The translations under genes were made by a program, and so were the position numbers. Positions 23,451-34,680 of a DNA stretch of 64,000 nucleotides are shown here, piece by piece. Source of the DNA: Vicia villosa (Eukaryota; Streptophyta; Magnoliopsida; Fabales; Fabaceae); the NCBI RefSeq assembly GCF_029867415.1, contig NC_081180.1:24390808-24454807 (forward strand), in the 5' to 3' direction. The first letter of the stretch is position 1. Each line of letters opens with the position of its first letter. The notes beneath the pieces were generated by a model. That model did no database searches. It was not told where the DNA came from and was given only the letters and a program-made list of their open reading frames with translations.

Positions 23451-24724
23451 GGGATTACTTTATACACCCCATAGGGTGAGGATGAGTACACTTAAAATCT
23501 GTATTTTCCCTTTCCATATTTTAAAGATGCATCTCCATACACACTTTAGATGCACACATCACTTGCTAAGTGAGTCATCCACCCCATATTTGTCAGAAAC
23601 TCGTCTAGGGATGCATTTACGGAGTTACCCCGAAATAATTACGCAGATGCATCTCTGGATTAACCCCTTGAAAGCAATTTGTGCTTCACAAGTGAACCAT
23701 CCACCCCAAATGATTTCAATTGGTTACTTCAGATATGCATCTCTGTAATTTTTCTAGGGTTATTTCGTAGATGCATTTTCAAAATAGCCCCTAAAAGCAT
23801 TCAGGTGTTTTTGCCTTAGCAGTAAGTGTCCCAAATTGATATTTTTTAGGCCAACTTATATTTTTAGGTCATTTATACTAAGGATATCATAAAACCATAA
23901 CCATTAATATAATTCAAGAATGTCATATATATAAATTCAAATATTAATACAAATTTAAACAATAGATGTTATCAATATACAAACACAAACAATAATTCAA
24001 AATACAAACTACAAGATATATCTAACTGAAACCCCCTGGTTCCTTCTGTACTGCAAGGCATTTCGTGCCTCGACCATCATGGCATGTGTGATGGCCATTG
24101 CAGGACTGCCTTCCTAAACATGTCCAAACTCTAAGCCCGCTATTCCAATGTTCTGGTTTTCAGCAATTGTACCTATAATACAAACCCAAAAATCATATCA
24201 AAATCAAGTCAAGTATATTCGTATATGTGTCTCCGTAAAATAAGAAAGGCAAAATTCTAAGATGCATCTCCGTAAGAATGCGTGATTGCACGAAACGTAG
24301 AAAATCCTAAGATTGATTGGAATGAGGTAGAATTAGTGGTAAAGTTTGAAAAATGACCTAGTTAATTCTTGCTTATAAGCTCTTTGAAGGGTTTGTGAAA
24401 GTGTAGCAAATGAAGAAGGAAAAGGAAGGGTCTGACGTGAGTTATATTAATTAAACTCTTTCAAAGATGTATCTCCATAAATCTCACTGAATTTTGAAAT
24501 AAGAGTTTTTACGGAGATGCACATGCGGATTCATCCTACTAAGTATAGGAAGATGCATCTCCGTATACATTTTTGGGCAACATAAAGGCTCACTCATGAA
24601 AGTGTTGGGGTGTGTAGTATTGATGTGTCCAAAGATGCATCTTCATAATTGAAGGGCTTTTTTTTTTTTTTTTACTTTTCCCCGTTGTGAACTAGCACCT
24701 CATGAGGTGGATAAAGTAATGCTC
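23451..24724. mobile_element. hAT-like element with AGATGCATCTCCGTA subterminal repeats
   Basis: Imperfect inverted ends GGGGATTACTTTATACACC and, in reverse complement, GAGCATTACTTTATCCACC are flanked by an exact 8-bp duplication TTTTAAAA (23443-23450 and 24725-24732). Both halves carry many AGATGCATCTCCGTA-like motifs in both orientations, as expected for transposase-binding subterminal repeats. A minus-strand fragment at about 24027-24130 reads SPAMAITHAMMVEARNALQY, probably the tail of a transposon-borne or captured gene. No full transposase. Confidence 0.65.
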
Positions 24725-24900
24725 TTTTAAAATTAGAACAGAGCCTCCAAATCGTTCAGAATGGCCTTGGTTGAGCTTATATCAAAAGCTATAATCGTCT
24801 AATATTCTATGAGTTTTGCTAACGTCACCTAAGACAAAAATCAATTCAAAATTTAATATAATTTAAAATAATTAAATATAAAATATAACATAACATCAAT

Positions 24901-25333
24901 TAGGGTTGGATAATTGGTCGATTTAGGTTGAAATCGGGTCCATAATTTAAATCCGACGCAGTTCACAGTTTCATTCTTAAGGCCCAATAAATTTTCGATT
25001 TTCGGTGGATTCGATTATATCGATTTGACGGATAAATCGAACGCATTTAATCGGTTTAATATATATTTGGGTAAATCCATACAAATAACTCATTTTTTTT
25101 ATAAAATTCACAAACATTTATTTATTTACTGAAAACTATAATAATTTTAAAGTAGTTTAAAGAAAAACTATTTTTTTATTATTCTAAAAGTTATTATCAT
25201 ACGTAAAATCATTGATTAAATTATATTTATAATTTTATATTGCATATCTTGTATTCTTGTGAGTATACAATATCACCGTTAAATTATAAAATGATAATAA
25301 TTTAACAAATCTCATTTTTATAATGGATCGGCC

Positions 25334-25392
<59 letters not shown>

Positions 25393-25528
25393 TTAATCTA
25401 AACAATCTTATACTATTCAAATTATCCAACTAAATCAATCTGATACCTAACTCAACTCGAACCATTTACACCAAAAGAACAATGAATCGGTCACTTTCAA
25501 TCAGAAAGTTTAAATTTATCCAACCTTA
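24901..25528. mobile_element. hAT-like MITE with TAGGGTTGGATAA ends
   Basis: The left end TAGGGTTGGATAA and the reverse-complemented right end TAAGGTTGGATAA are flanked by an exact 8-bp duplication ACATCAAT (24893-24900 and 25529-25536). It contains a (TAA)n microsatellite (25334-25390). No coding sequence; a poly-Ile frame across the microsatellite is an artefact. Confidence 0.82.
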
Positions 25529-25708
25529 ACATCAATTAATTGGATGATCGGTATCATATCAAACAAAACTCAAAAGGTGCGCGAGTTTTTAAGGTTTATG
25601 TTTTAGATTTTCTTTTTAAATTAATGTAGTGATTTGATATTTAAGTTTTGGCTGCATCAATCCAATTGTGATGATATTTGACAGCTTAGCCAGGAGTTCT
25701 ATGAGATA

Positions 25709-25980
25709 CTCCCTCCGTCTCATAATAAGTTTCCTATTTGAGTCTTGCGCGGTTCTTAAGAAAATGATTGGATGTGTTGGTTTTAATGAATAAAGTTAAT
25801 ATCATTTACTAAAGTACCCTTATTTCTTAAGTAGTAGAGTAGTTGAAAAACGTGAAAGTTAATAAATAGGGGTATAGTAGTGGAAAAAATTAATAAATGT
25901 TGCATTGGTTTTCTAAAGAGACATTTATTTTGAGACATAAAAAAAGTGCAAATGAGACACTTATTATGAGACGGAGTGAG
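25709..25980. mobile_element. Stowaway-like MITE
   Basis: Begins CTCCCTCCGTCTCATAATAA and ends TTATTATGAGACGGAGTGAG, with TA on both sides (25707-25708 and 25981-25982). Canonical Stowaway ends. Confidence 0.85.
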
Positions 25981-25982
25981 TA

Positions 25983-27282
25983 GTATTTGGTAAACAGAAT
26001 CACGCCCAGAGATGATATGTTGTTGGCCATTAATTGTCCTCCGAGTGCCATTAGTGTAGACATATATACACGAGTGTACTATTATACATGTCCAACAAAA
26101 CAATAGTCTTTGCCGTTCAAGATAGGGATTTACTATTTTTTTCAAGTTGGTGGTTCAGATTTGAACAGAAAATAATGAGACAAAGATTTGTGAGGTGTAT
26201 TTTAGTTGTCACAGACAAAGGTAAGGTGCTGTCATAATAATCATAGAAGCGTGTTCACTCATTTCAAATGATGTGTTGGTAATGCATGTGAGTTGGCCGC
26301 AATCCAAAATTAGTATCCCTATCTGGAAGTAAAGAAAAAAATGATTTAGATGCAGGTTAATTAAAGAAGGGTCTTGCTAAGAAAATTTAAAAAGGCTATA
26401 ATATAAAATGAACATCCAATTATTATAGAATTGCTTATTAAAAAAAATTATTATAGAATTGCTTATTAAAAAAAATTATTATAGAATTGCTTATTAAGTG
26501 GAACTATTAGAAAAACCGGTGAAAATTAAGAGACGTAAGAAGATAAAAAAAAATTCATTAATTTTTATGATTATTTCAATGTTTTTAAATAGTAATGATT
26601 GCTAAAAATAAAAGCATTGCTATTAACCTGAAATAAATAGCATATACTACAATTAAAAATAAAATAAAAGCTGGTCCAATTATTTCATGTTTTATTTTTT
26701 TTATAAAAATAAAAGTAACATATTACCTCGGTTTTTAATAAAACCGAAGAGAAAAATAAATCAGGACACACTTCGAATCTCAACTATTGCAGTTTACATT
26801 TTTATTTGTTTATAAGTGAATATTAAATGATCTATCTCTTCGATTTCCTTAAGAACCGAGGATAACATAATCAGATTTTACTATAAAAGCACTTGTTAAA
26901 CAGATTTTATCATAATTCTAACTTATATGCTGCCGTCCCAAACTAGTATGCATCATTTTTTGGGATGAATTGCAAGACAGAAAAAATCTTCAATGTTCTT
27001 CTATCCTTGAACAAAATATTTTTTCTGTCCTTGCAATCTATCTCATATGATGGTGTTGATGTTGTATTTTTGAAACAACTCCCCGTTAAAGAATGTTGGA
27101 AAAGTTCCATATGATAGATTGTAAGTGCAGAAAATTATTCCTGCTTCCAAGTTAAACAAAGAAGTTTGTTCAACCTTTGAAAAGATATATACAACAAAAT
27201 CTGAAATTGCATGGACGATGATGAATCTGGAATTTTTAATATTTTGTGTAAATAATGTAACGTTTTAAAAAATAGATATTAA
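25983..27282. other. Intergenic DNA with small repeats
   Basis: Contains a 32-bp unit (TTATTATAGAATTGCTTATT and flanks) repeated three times at about 26410-26497, and a CACTA/MITE-like inverted pair, ACCTCGGTTTTTAATAAAAC near 26726 with CCTTAAGAACCGAGGATAAC near 26848. No gene is seen. Confidence 0.45.
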
Positions 27283-28422
27283 TGTTGAGAATATAGAAAG
27301 TGTGAGTAGTGTGGGGGAAATAGTCTCATATTGGATAGAAATGTGGTGACTTGAGCATTTATAAGTGTGAGAACCGACTCACCTATCACCTTAAGGTTTT
27401 AAGTGGACAAGTGGTGTGTCTCCCACAAAAGTGTGTTGCTCAAAGGAAAGTCCCACAAAGTATAATGCTCCCCGCTCGATCCTCCCCTGATTATTGCGCT
27501 AACAAATGGTATCAGAGCCTGGTTTTGAGAAAGGGACTGACTTACCTGTATCGAAAAGGACCCCACATAAGCAAGGTTAAGTGTCCCACACGTGGGTAAA
27601 GAGTGTCCCATTGAAAGAGTTTCAACGACGGTACAAGTGTATTGGAAGAAAGAGCTTCCACTTGAGGGGGAGTATTGTGGACTCATACTTGAGTGGGAGT
27701 GTTAAGAATATAACAAGTGTGAGTAGTGTGGGGAAAATAGTCTCACATTGGATAGAAATGTGGTGACTAAAGCATTTATAAGTGGGATAACCCGTATCAT
27801 GAGCGAGAGCATTATGTATACAATCACACTTGAGCGAGAGTATTGGGAATCAAGTGTGAGGAAGAAGTCTCATATTAATTAGAAAAGTGAAGATTGAGCA
27901 CTTTATAAGTGAGAGAATTCACTCACCTATCACTTTAAGGCTTTGCGTGAATATGTGATGACTCTCTCACAAAGATGTGTCCCAAGTGTAAAATGTTCTC
28001 TCGTGTTGACCCCCGAATTTCCTCCAAAAAATGGTATTAGAGATTGGTTTTGAGAAAGGGACAGACTTACTTGTCTCGAAAAGTAACCCACATGTGGGTA
28101 AAGAGTGTTCCATTGAAAGAGTTTCAATGGTGGTACAAGTGTATGTGGAAAAAAGAGCTTCCATTTGAGGGGGAGCATTGTGGACTCACACTTGAGAGGG
28201 GTGTTGAGAATATAACAAGTGTGAGTAGTGTGGGAGAAATAGTCCCACATTGGATAGGAATATGGTGACTTGAGCATTTATAAGTGGGAGAACCCACTCA
28301 CCTATCACCTTAAGGTTTTAGATGGACAAGTGAGTTGTCTCTCATAAAAATGTGTTGTTCAAAGGAAATCCCACAAAGTAGAATGCTCCTTACTCGACCC
28401 TCCCCCGATTGTTGCGCTAACA
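27283..28422 (+). mobile_element. TRIM cluster: outer LTRs with two internal regions and broken LTRs between
   Basis: The left LTR (27283-27505, 223 bp) starts TGTTGAGAATATAGAAAGTG and ends GCGCTAACA, followed by a primer-binding site TGGTATCAGAGCC (27508-27520). A partial LTR starts at 27700, another divergent one at about 27851, followed by a decayed primer-binding site TGGTATTAGAGA near 28032 and a second internal region. A full LTR closes the cluster (28202-28422). Each internal region ends in a purine-rich CTTGAGGGGGAG-like tract. Outer flanks ATTAA and ATTAT form a 5-bp duplication with one mismatch. No protein is encoded. Confidence 0.78.
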
Positions 28423-30310
28423 ATTATTCACCTCAATTTTATTCTAAAATTGAGGGGCGTAATTATTTTATTTTTCTATTTAAAATAGAAAATATGTTTC
28501 TCCTCGATTTTTTTAACAACCGGGGGAATATGTTACACGGCTACAACAACGAATCTATACCCTAATTTCTTAAAGGAACAACGCTCAAGATATTTTCAAG
28601 ACATCAATCCCCAACAAACTATATACATCCACCATTATATATCTTTCTTGTGAAAGCACTTGCCTTGATAACATTTGCTCAATGATAAGTGCCAAATTGT
28701 AGTTATTTTTGTATATAGTTTTGCAGCACTTATCGTCTCTTATTCCTCAACTTGTGTGTGAATTCGCACGTTTTAGTTAGATTTGTACATATTTTGTATA
28801 ATTTTTTTTTGATTCATTTATATATTGTTTTATAGTTTTTCATTCAATTTGTAGGTATTCATTCATAGTTAGAGATTTGAGTAATAAAGGCCACAGACTA
28901 AGCTTCAAGAATGCATTTTTTAGCAATTCATCAAAGAATAAGGTTCAAAAAAAAAATGAGAAAAATCATCAATTTCATTGATATTTATTCATTGTTATAT
29001 AGAGCATTGAATGAGTTTTCCAACGCTTCAAACCGGGCTTAGCAGGCTCTGCTACCGCTAAGCGGGATCTGTGGGTTTCAAACTTATATTTAGGGCAAAA
29101 AAACATATTTTTAGGTTATGGGTTGGGCCTTTTTAGGTCTATACACCATCACCTTCATTCTTTTGATGAGAGAGGCTCGAAAACAACAATGAACTATGCA
29201 TTTTGATGTTTAAGAGGTGGATTTGCTTCAATCGGTGTTGACAATCTGAGAGATTCTGATTTATCTTTTCTCTTCTCTATGTATTTTCTATTTGTTGGGT
29301 TTGTATGTATATTTACTTTGAACATATGTATATTAATCTCTCATGGAGTTGTATAAAACTTGCTTTACAAATCGTTATTGTTATCTTTCCTAATCTTTTT
29401 GCATTTATGTTTGGGATTTGTGTTGTTGTAGAGATATGCCTCACAGATTCTGATTAGGATAGATTTTTGTTAGCCTCTAGACTCTAGAGATGGATTTAGA
29501 GCTAACAATCACTTTGTATCGAAGCTTAATACTTCTGTGTTTGATTTCTTTTTGCATTTATGTTTGAGATTTGTGTTGTTGTAGAGATATGCCTCATAGA
29601 TTCTGATTAGCGATAGATTTTTGTTAGCTTCTAGACTCTAGAGATGGATTTAGATTTAACAATCACTTTGTATCGAAGCTTAATACTTCCGTGTTTGAGT
29701 TACGCGTGAGAGATCGCCGACGCGAGAATATGGATGTTCACGCAACATTGCGTTAGAGATAACCTAGGTTGTGATACGTCTCGTTGGTGCTTCAGAGATG
29801 AACACTAATTTGAGAGATATGTGATGATAATGATGAGTATCGTAGGTTGAGTGCAACTGATCGATAGGTTTAAGTTTGTGAGTAATGTATATTCAGGCCT
29901 GATAAGTTATTCTCTCAGAAGAATGTATTTATTTTCCTGTTTATATCTTATTCTTTTTGTTCATTCAAATCCGAGCTCAGAAACAAAGAAACTGTTGAAT
30001 GGCATTCTAAGCAGACCATTCTCTGTGGACACGATAATTCCTGGAGTAATACTTCCAATCTTTTGCTTGCCACGTTACTACGTCAACACTGAAGATAATG
30101 AAATTTTAGAACCTAAAAAAGCTTGGAAAAGTTCTCAATGAAGGAATGCAAATGCAGAAAAAACATTTCTAATGTTTGAAACTGATATTTCCTTGCTTTG
30201 AGCATATAGCTCTTTAAAATGTTGCGACTATATTTTAATAAAATCGTTTTTCATAATATAGTTTTTCTCTTTTTCTTCTTCTTCTTCTTCAATTTCTTGA
30301 AAACCCTAAT
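28423..30310. other. Unclassified retroelement-like region with a 153-bp tandem duplication
   Basis: 28423-28540 carries an inverted CACTA-like motif. From 28740 the DNA resembles the untranslated part of an LTR retroelement but no LTR pair or primer site was placed. A frame at 29851-30141 (plus, 96 codons) lacks recognisable motifs. The tandem duplication is listed separately. Confidence 0.4.
29396..29700. repeat. Tandem duplication, unit 153 bp
   Basis: Two copies starting TTTTTGCATTTATGTTTG lie head to tail at a 153-bp offset with about 5 percent differences. Both contain TAGACTCTAGAGATGGATTT. Confidence 0.9.
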
Positions 30311-30321
30311 TGTTCCAACAT

Positions 30322-30410
30322 TTAAGCAATTCAGAGATGTATTTATTTATCTTAAGGAAGATACTATCACCTTAGATAAAGTTCACACGTCTGTAAGCTC
30401 CAAGGAGTGA
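30322..30410 (+). pseudogene. Ty1/copia gag micro-fragment
   Basis: The plus-strand frame reads FKQFRDVFIYLKEDTITLDK then VHTSVSSKE, aligning with FEHFKDALLYGKEGTITLDK then VQTAVKSKE in the copia gag at 38595-39212. Only about 30 codons remain, followed by a stop. It is a fragment of a related element. Confidence 0.7.
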
Positions 30411-30899
30411 CTGTAAGGTGCAAGAGTATAATGAAGTTTAAATCTGGGGTGTTTTGATAAGTTAAAGGCTAAAATGTTTTTGTTTTTTTTATAAAATTAG
30501 TAATTTTAAAAAGGATTGTCCCTAGAAGATACAATGATGATTTTGTTCACATTATAGTTGCCTCAATGAGGATGATTATGAGAGTTTTATTGTTGTAGTG
30601 GTGACAAATATTTGATACCGTCTATTAGTGAGGGTCCCGTTTAAAGTCAGAATACAGTTCTGTATGAACATACCCAATAAAAAAATTATTAGTACCTAGT
30701 TGAACTCGAACTCAAGACCTTGAGAGAAACAGACTCTCAAAACTCAAGTCTCTATCACTAAACCAACTCTTGAGAGTTAACTTAGAGCTGCTGTTGACAC
30801 ACCTCAACAAAATAACTTATCTTAAAGCGAGAAAGGTTGGAGAAATTTTTTTTTTGTGATTAAACTTAATACACAAATTGATCAATATAATTTAATAAA

Positions 30900-31193
30900 G
30901 GTTTAAATGCACTTTTGGTCCCTTTAAGTTAGCGAGTTTTTGGTTTTCATCCTGTAAGTTTTTTTTTGTTGGTCTGAGTCCCTATATCTTACTTTTTGCT
31001 TGCAGTTTAGTCCCTAAAGCCAAAATCCGCAGGAAAATTTGCAGGTTTCCTGCGAATTTTCCTACAGATTTTGATTTTAGGGACTAAAACGAACGCGAAA
31101 GTGAAATACAGGGACTCAGATCAAAAAAATAAACTTACAAAGACTAAAATCAAATATTCACTAACTTACAGAGACCAAAGATGCATTTAAACA
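30900..31193. mobile_element. Mutator-type MITE
   Basis: A 294-bp inverted-repeat element with ends GGTTTAAATGCACTTTTGGT and, in reverse complement, TGTTTAAATGCATCTTTGGT, flanked by an exact 9-bp duplication TTTAATAAA (30891-30899 and 31194-31202). Non-coding. Confidence 0.88.
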
Positions 31194-31202
31194 TTTAATA
31201 AA

Positions 31203-33766
31203 AATATATTTCTTTCCATTTTAATAACATTTTTCTAATACATGTAAATTACCAAACTATATAGGTTATTTTGGGATTAAGGACTACAATAAAATAAACA
31301 GATTAGTATCAAGAGGAGTGCTATTTAGTATTATACAAATTGAAAAAGAAATAGAAGAATGTACACATGTCATTATTTTAGAGGGGAATTTTAAATTAAT
31401 TTTAAATTTAATTTAGTTTTTAATAGGAATTATGAAGTTGTGGTGATAATAAATTGTTGAATTTTATTCTTGTATTTTTTTTTCTATTTTTTTACTATTA
31501 AGTATTTTTCTAGTAGTAAAGTGAGTAAGTTACGGTGACAAATCAAACGAGTAATAGAAAAGCCATTAAAAATAGATAGGTGCGATATATGCGGCATGGA
31601 GGCCGGGAGAAAAACAAGACCTTTGCCGTCTTCATATTGTATGCCTAATAAAATTATATTTAAAAGCCATATTTTTATGAGAAAAGCCATATTTTTATTC
31701 ATAAAAATACGCCATTAAATATATGAGTTTTGTTTTGTGAATCATAAACTAAGTTCAACTTTTCTATTTAATGTATAACTTTAACTCAATTTTAACCGAT
31801 CACAAGTCACAACAATTCCTTATCCCAAACTAAGTTGTATAGAAAGTTTTGTTACAAAACTATCGATACTTCTTCTAATTTTAATGTTTTACCACCTTTC
31901 TTATTAATATTTTACACACTTTTGTAATTAATATTGCTTACCACCTTTCTTATTTAATGTTTTATTTTGTATTTATAATAGAGAGAAATACTTCAATTAA
32001 TAATAAAACTATTTTAGCAAATATTATTCTTTGGGTGTGTTTATTTTAAAAATTAAAAGTATAATCTTAGAAATGTCATTCTTGAAACATTATTCTTGGG
32101 AATTTTATTCCGTCGGGATGTTTGGTGAAATTTTTTAATTTTCTTAGAATATTTATAAATATATTTAATTTAAAATATAAAATAAATGAGTTGAAATACT
32201 TAGGAGTGAGAAATTATGGATGGTTATTTATCATGGGAATGTAAGATTCTCATCCAATAACATGAAAATGAAAAATGACAAAATTATGTGTAAAATAAAT
32301 TCACGAGTATAAAAAAATCATAATTATAGAAAACTTTGAATAAAATATGAGAATGAAAAATATTTCAACCTATATTCCTGAAAATAAATTTGCAATCTAC
32401 GAAACAAACAAATTCCTAAGTATAATTTTAGAAAACTTTGAATAAAATATGAGAATGAAAAATATTTTAACCTATATTCTTGAAAATAAATTTGCAATCT
32501 ACGAAACAAACACAAACACCCTATTTTAGTTATTTATATTTTTTTTAATGAATGTGAGTTTATCAACTAAAGCAATTATTTATTTATTTTGAAATGAATA
32601 TAGTATTTTTTTTTCCTTTCTAAATTACAATTTTAGTTCCCCAACTGTAATTTAGTCTTATTTTTTTTCTATTTGAATGTAAATTCTATTTTATAAAAAA
32701 ATGTTGACACATGTACTTTCTCCAATACAATTTATAGACAAAAGACACAATTTTGTATGCACTCTGGTTTCTAGAGGAATGAGACTCTAGTAATTCAGAG
32801 TTCGTGCCGAGAAGTCATGATACTGTTCCCACCAAAAATTAAACTCTGTATTCTTCGAACTTTCGTTTGCCACTCAAGCCGAGCCTAATTGCTTGGTTTT
32901 ATATTTAATTAATCCTTGAATACGAACATAAATAATATAAAAACTTATCTTAAATAATATCATTAATTAAATTAAATTAAGGACAATTTTAGTAAGTTAT
33001 TATAAAATATAGTGTCAAAGTGAAATTTTACTTATATTTTGTTACAATTTAAAATTGACCAAATCTTACTTATATTTTGTTACAATTTAAAATTGATCAA
33101 AATATATCAAATTGTGCTTTCAAGACATACTTCATTTTTGTTATTTTATTAACTAATGTCATTAAAACCCTAGTTATTAGGACAATTTTTTAAAATAGAA
33201 ATGAAATTTGGCAAACAAGCTTCTTAATGTACTTTACTTCACCTTAAGGAACTTTCCTCAATATCATTTCAACAATGAAAAAGAGAAAAGGTAGCAAAGA
33301 GGAACAAAACACCACCCATACAGATGCCACTCTCCTTCTTTCTCAAGCCACATATCAAAAAGCCAAAACCCAAAAAAGTCACATTTTAGATCCTATACTG
33401 TCCACTCCCATTATCATCCCAAAAAAGCACTTATAAATTTCATTTCACATTACCTTTCCAAACAACCAAACACTGCCCAAATTAACTCAAGAAAAAGCAC
33501 AAACATAAAAAGAAACTACCTTGAATCAACAAGAATTAATAATATAAATTATTGATGATAGTAATCTTCTCAAGTCTCAAATGAATAATAATACAAACAG
33601 CATCGAATTTCATTTTATTCAACTCTACTACTTCAATTTCTCTATTCTACTATACTACTACTAGTAGTACATAACAACAAGATCTATTATCATCAATTAC
33701 AAAATTATATATAAAAAAATAAAAAAATAAAAACAAAGTAAATCAGAGAAAATGGAAATAATAACT
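31203..33766. other. Intergenic AT-rich DNA, 3' flank of the RALF gene at its right end
   Basis: No gene recognised. Contains a 102-bp tandem duplication (about 32312-32515, GAAAACTTTGAATAAAATAT at 32329 and again at 32431), which also makes a doubled 63-codon frame that is not a gene. 33550-33766 probably contains the RALF 3' UTR. Confidence 0.5.
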
Positions 33767-34123
33767 TCAACGCCTGCATCGAGTGATGGCACTGCATCCA
33801 CGGTGGTAGGGATTCGCCTGAGCACCAGGTCGACAATTGTAATACGAAGCACCTCGTCGTGAGCAAGGGACAGTGTTCCTCCTCAGCGCACCATAGCTGA
33901 TGTACCTAGTTCCTGCTAAAATGCGCCTGTTGCTCTCAGACTCCATCAGAAACTCGGTATCTTCAAGGCTACATTCGGCGATAGATCCACGGCAGCCGAT
34001 GTTCAACGGGAGGAGGAAGTTGCCGAGATTGTTGTCGGCGAAATCAAAGGTGATGGAGGATGAAAACGCCACGTGGACGGCTAAGATTGCAGAGATAAGA
34101 AAGAAGCTGTTTCTGGTTCCCAT
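33767..34123 (-). CDS. Rapid alkalinization factor (RALF) preproprotein
   Basis: Single-exon gene of 118 codons. Residues 1 to about 23 form a signal peptide (MGTRNSFFLISAILAVHVAF). The propeptide carries Cys 44 and 51 and ends in RRIL (66-69), the dibasic site cut by subtilase S1P in RALF precursors. The mature peptide has YISY (74-77), needed for receptor binding in the family, and four conserved cysteines (87, 97, 110, 116) in VPCSRRGASYYNC...GCSAITRC, which form two disulfides. RALFs are secreted hormones sensed by FERONIA-type receptor kinases with LLG co-receptors; they alkalinise the apoplast and restrain growth. Sequence is closest to the RALF1/22/23/33 group. An upstream in-frame Met at 34159 would add 12 residues before the signal peptide; the Met at 34123 fits better. 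Confidence 0.95.
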   Translation of the reverse strand: MGTRNSFFLISAILAVHVAFSSSITFDFADNNLGNFLLPLNIGCRGSIAECSLEDTEFLMESESNRRILAGTRYISYGALRRNTVPCSRRGASYYNCRPGAQANPYHRGCSAITRCRR

Positions 34124-34680
34124 GGCTGGTTTGTTTACTCGAGTTGAGAATTCTAACAAGAGGCTCTGTTATCGTAATATAAGCAAAAGGTTATTCAAAA
34201 ATGCCATTGGATTTTGGTCTTATTTACGAATGCTGCCACTTGACTTTAACGTGACTCGCGTTATTGCTTCACACGCGTATATAAATCATATCTAACTTTT
34301 ATTTAAAAAGATTTTTAATATAAAAGAAAAGAATATTTAATAAGAATTTACAGTTATGCCCCTTATGGTTAATTAAGGGGTTACAGCTGTTTATATAGGA
34401 GATGGGTAACAGGGAATAATTTAGTATGCATAATTGAAAATGAAATGAATACAGTTGTTGTAAGGAAAGACAGAGAAGCTAGACTTGTTGAGAGTTGAAA
34501 CAATTACAGATGTTTTTCTTTTTTCTTCTTTCTTATTATTCCATTATTGAAATAGATACTCTATGATGTGTGCAACAGTGCAAGTGCGCTCCAATAATTT
34601 AACTTTACTTTATTCTTCTCACACTACAAGAAATTCGCTCGTTATTCAAAGTTAATTTGCCATGGTTATAAGAACGTGGA

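Noticed and set aside
25235..25429. Open frame with a long poly-isoleucine run on the minus strand
   Set aside because: It is the translation of a (TAA)n microsatellite inside a hAT-like MITE.
27399..28277. Open frames on both strands in the TRIM cluster
   Set aside because: They repeat with the LTR and internal repeats and have no protein similarity; TRIMs are non-coding.
29851..30141. 96-codon plus-strand frame with a hydrophobic segment
   Set aside because: No recognisable domain; sits in retroelement-like DNA just upstream of a copia gag scrap.
32324..32515. 63-codon frame with an internally repeated peptide
   Set aside because: It only reflects a 102-bp tandem DNA duplication; no start context or homology.
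34124..34159. Upstream Met giving a 130-residue RALF precursor
   Set aside because: The extra 12 residues would precede the signal peptide; the Met at 34123 gives a normal secretory start.
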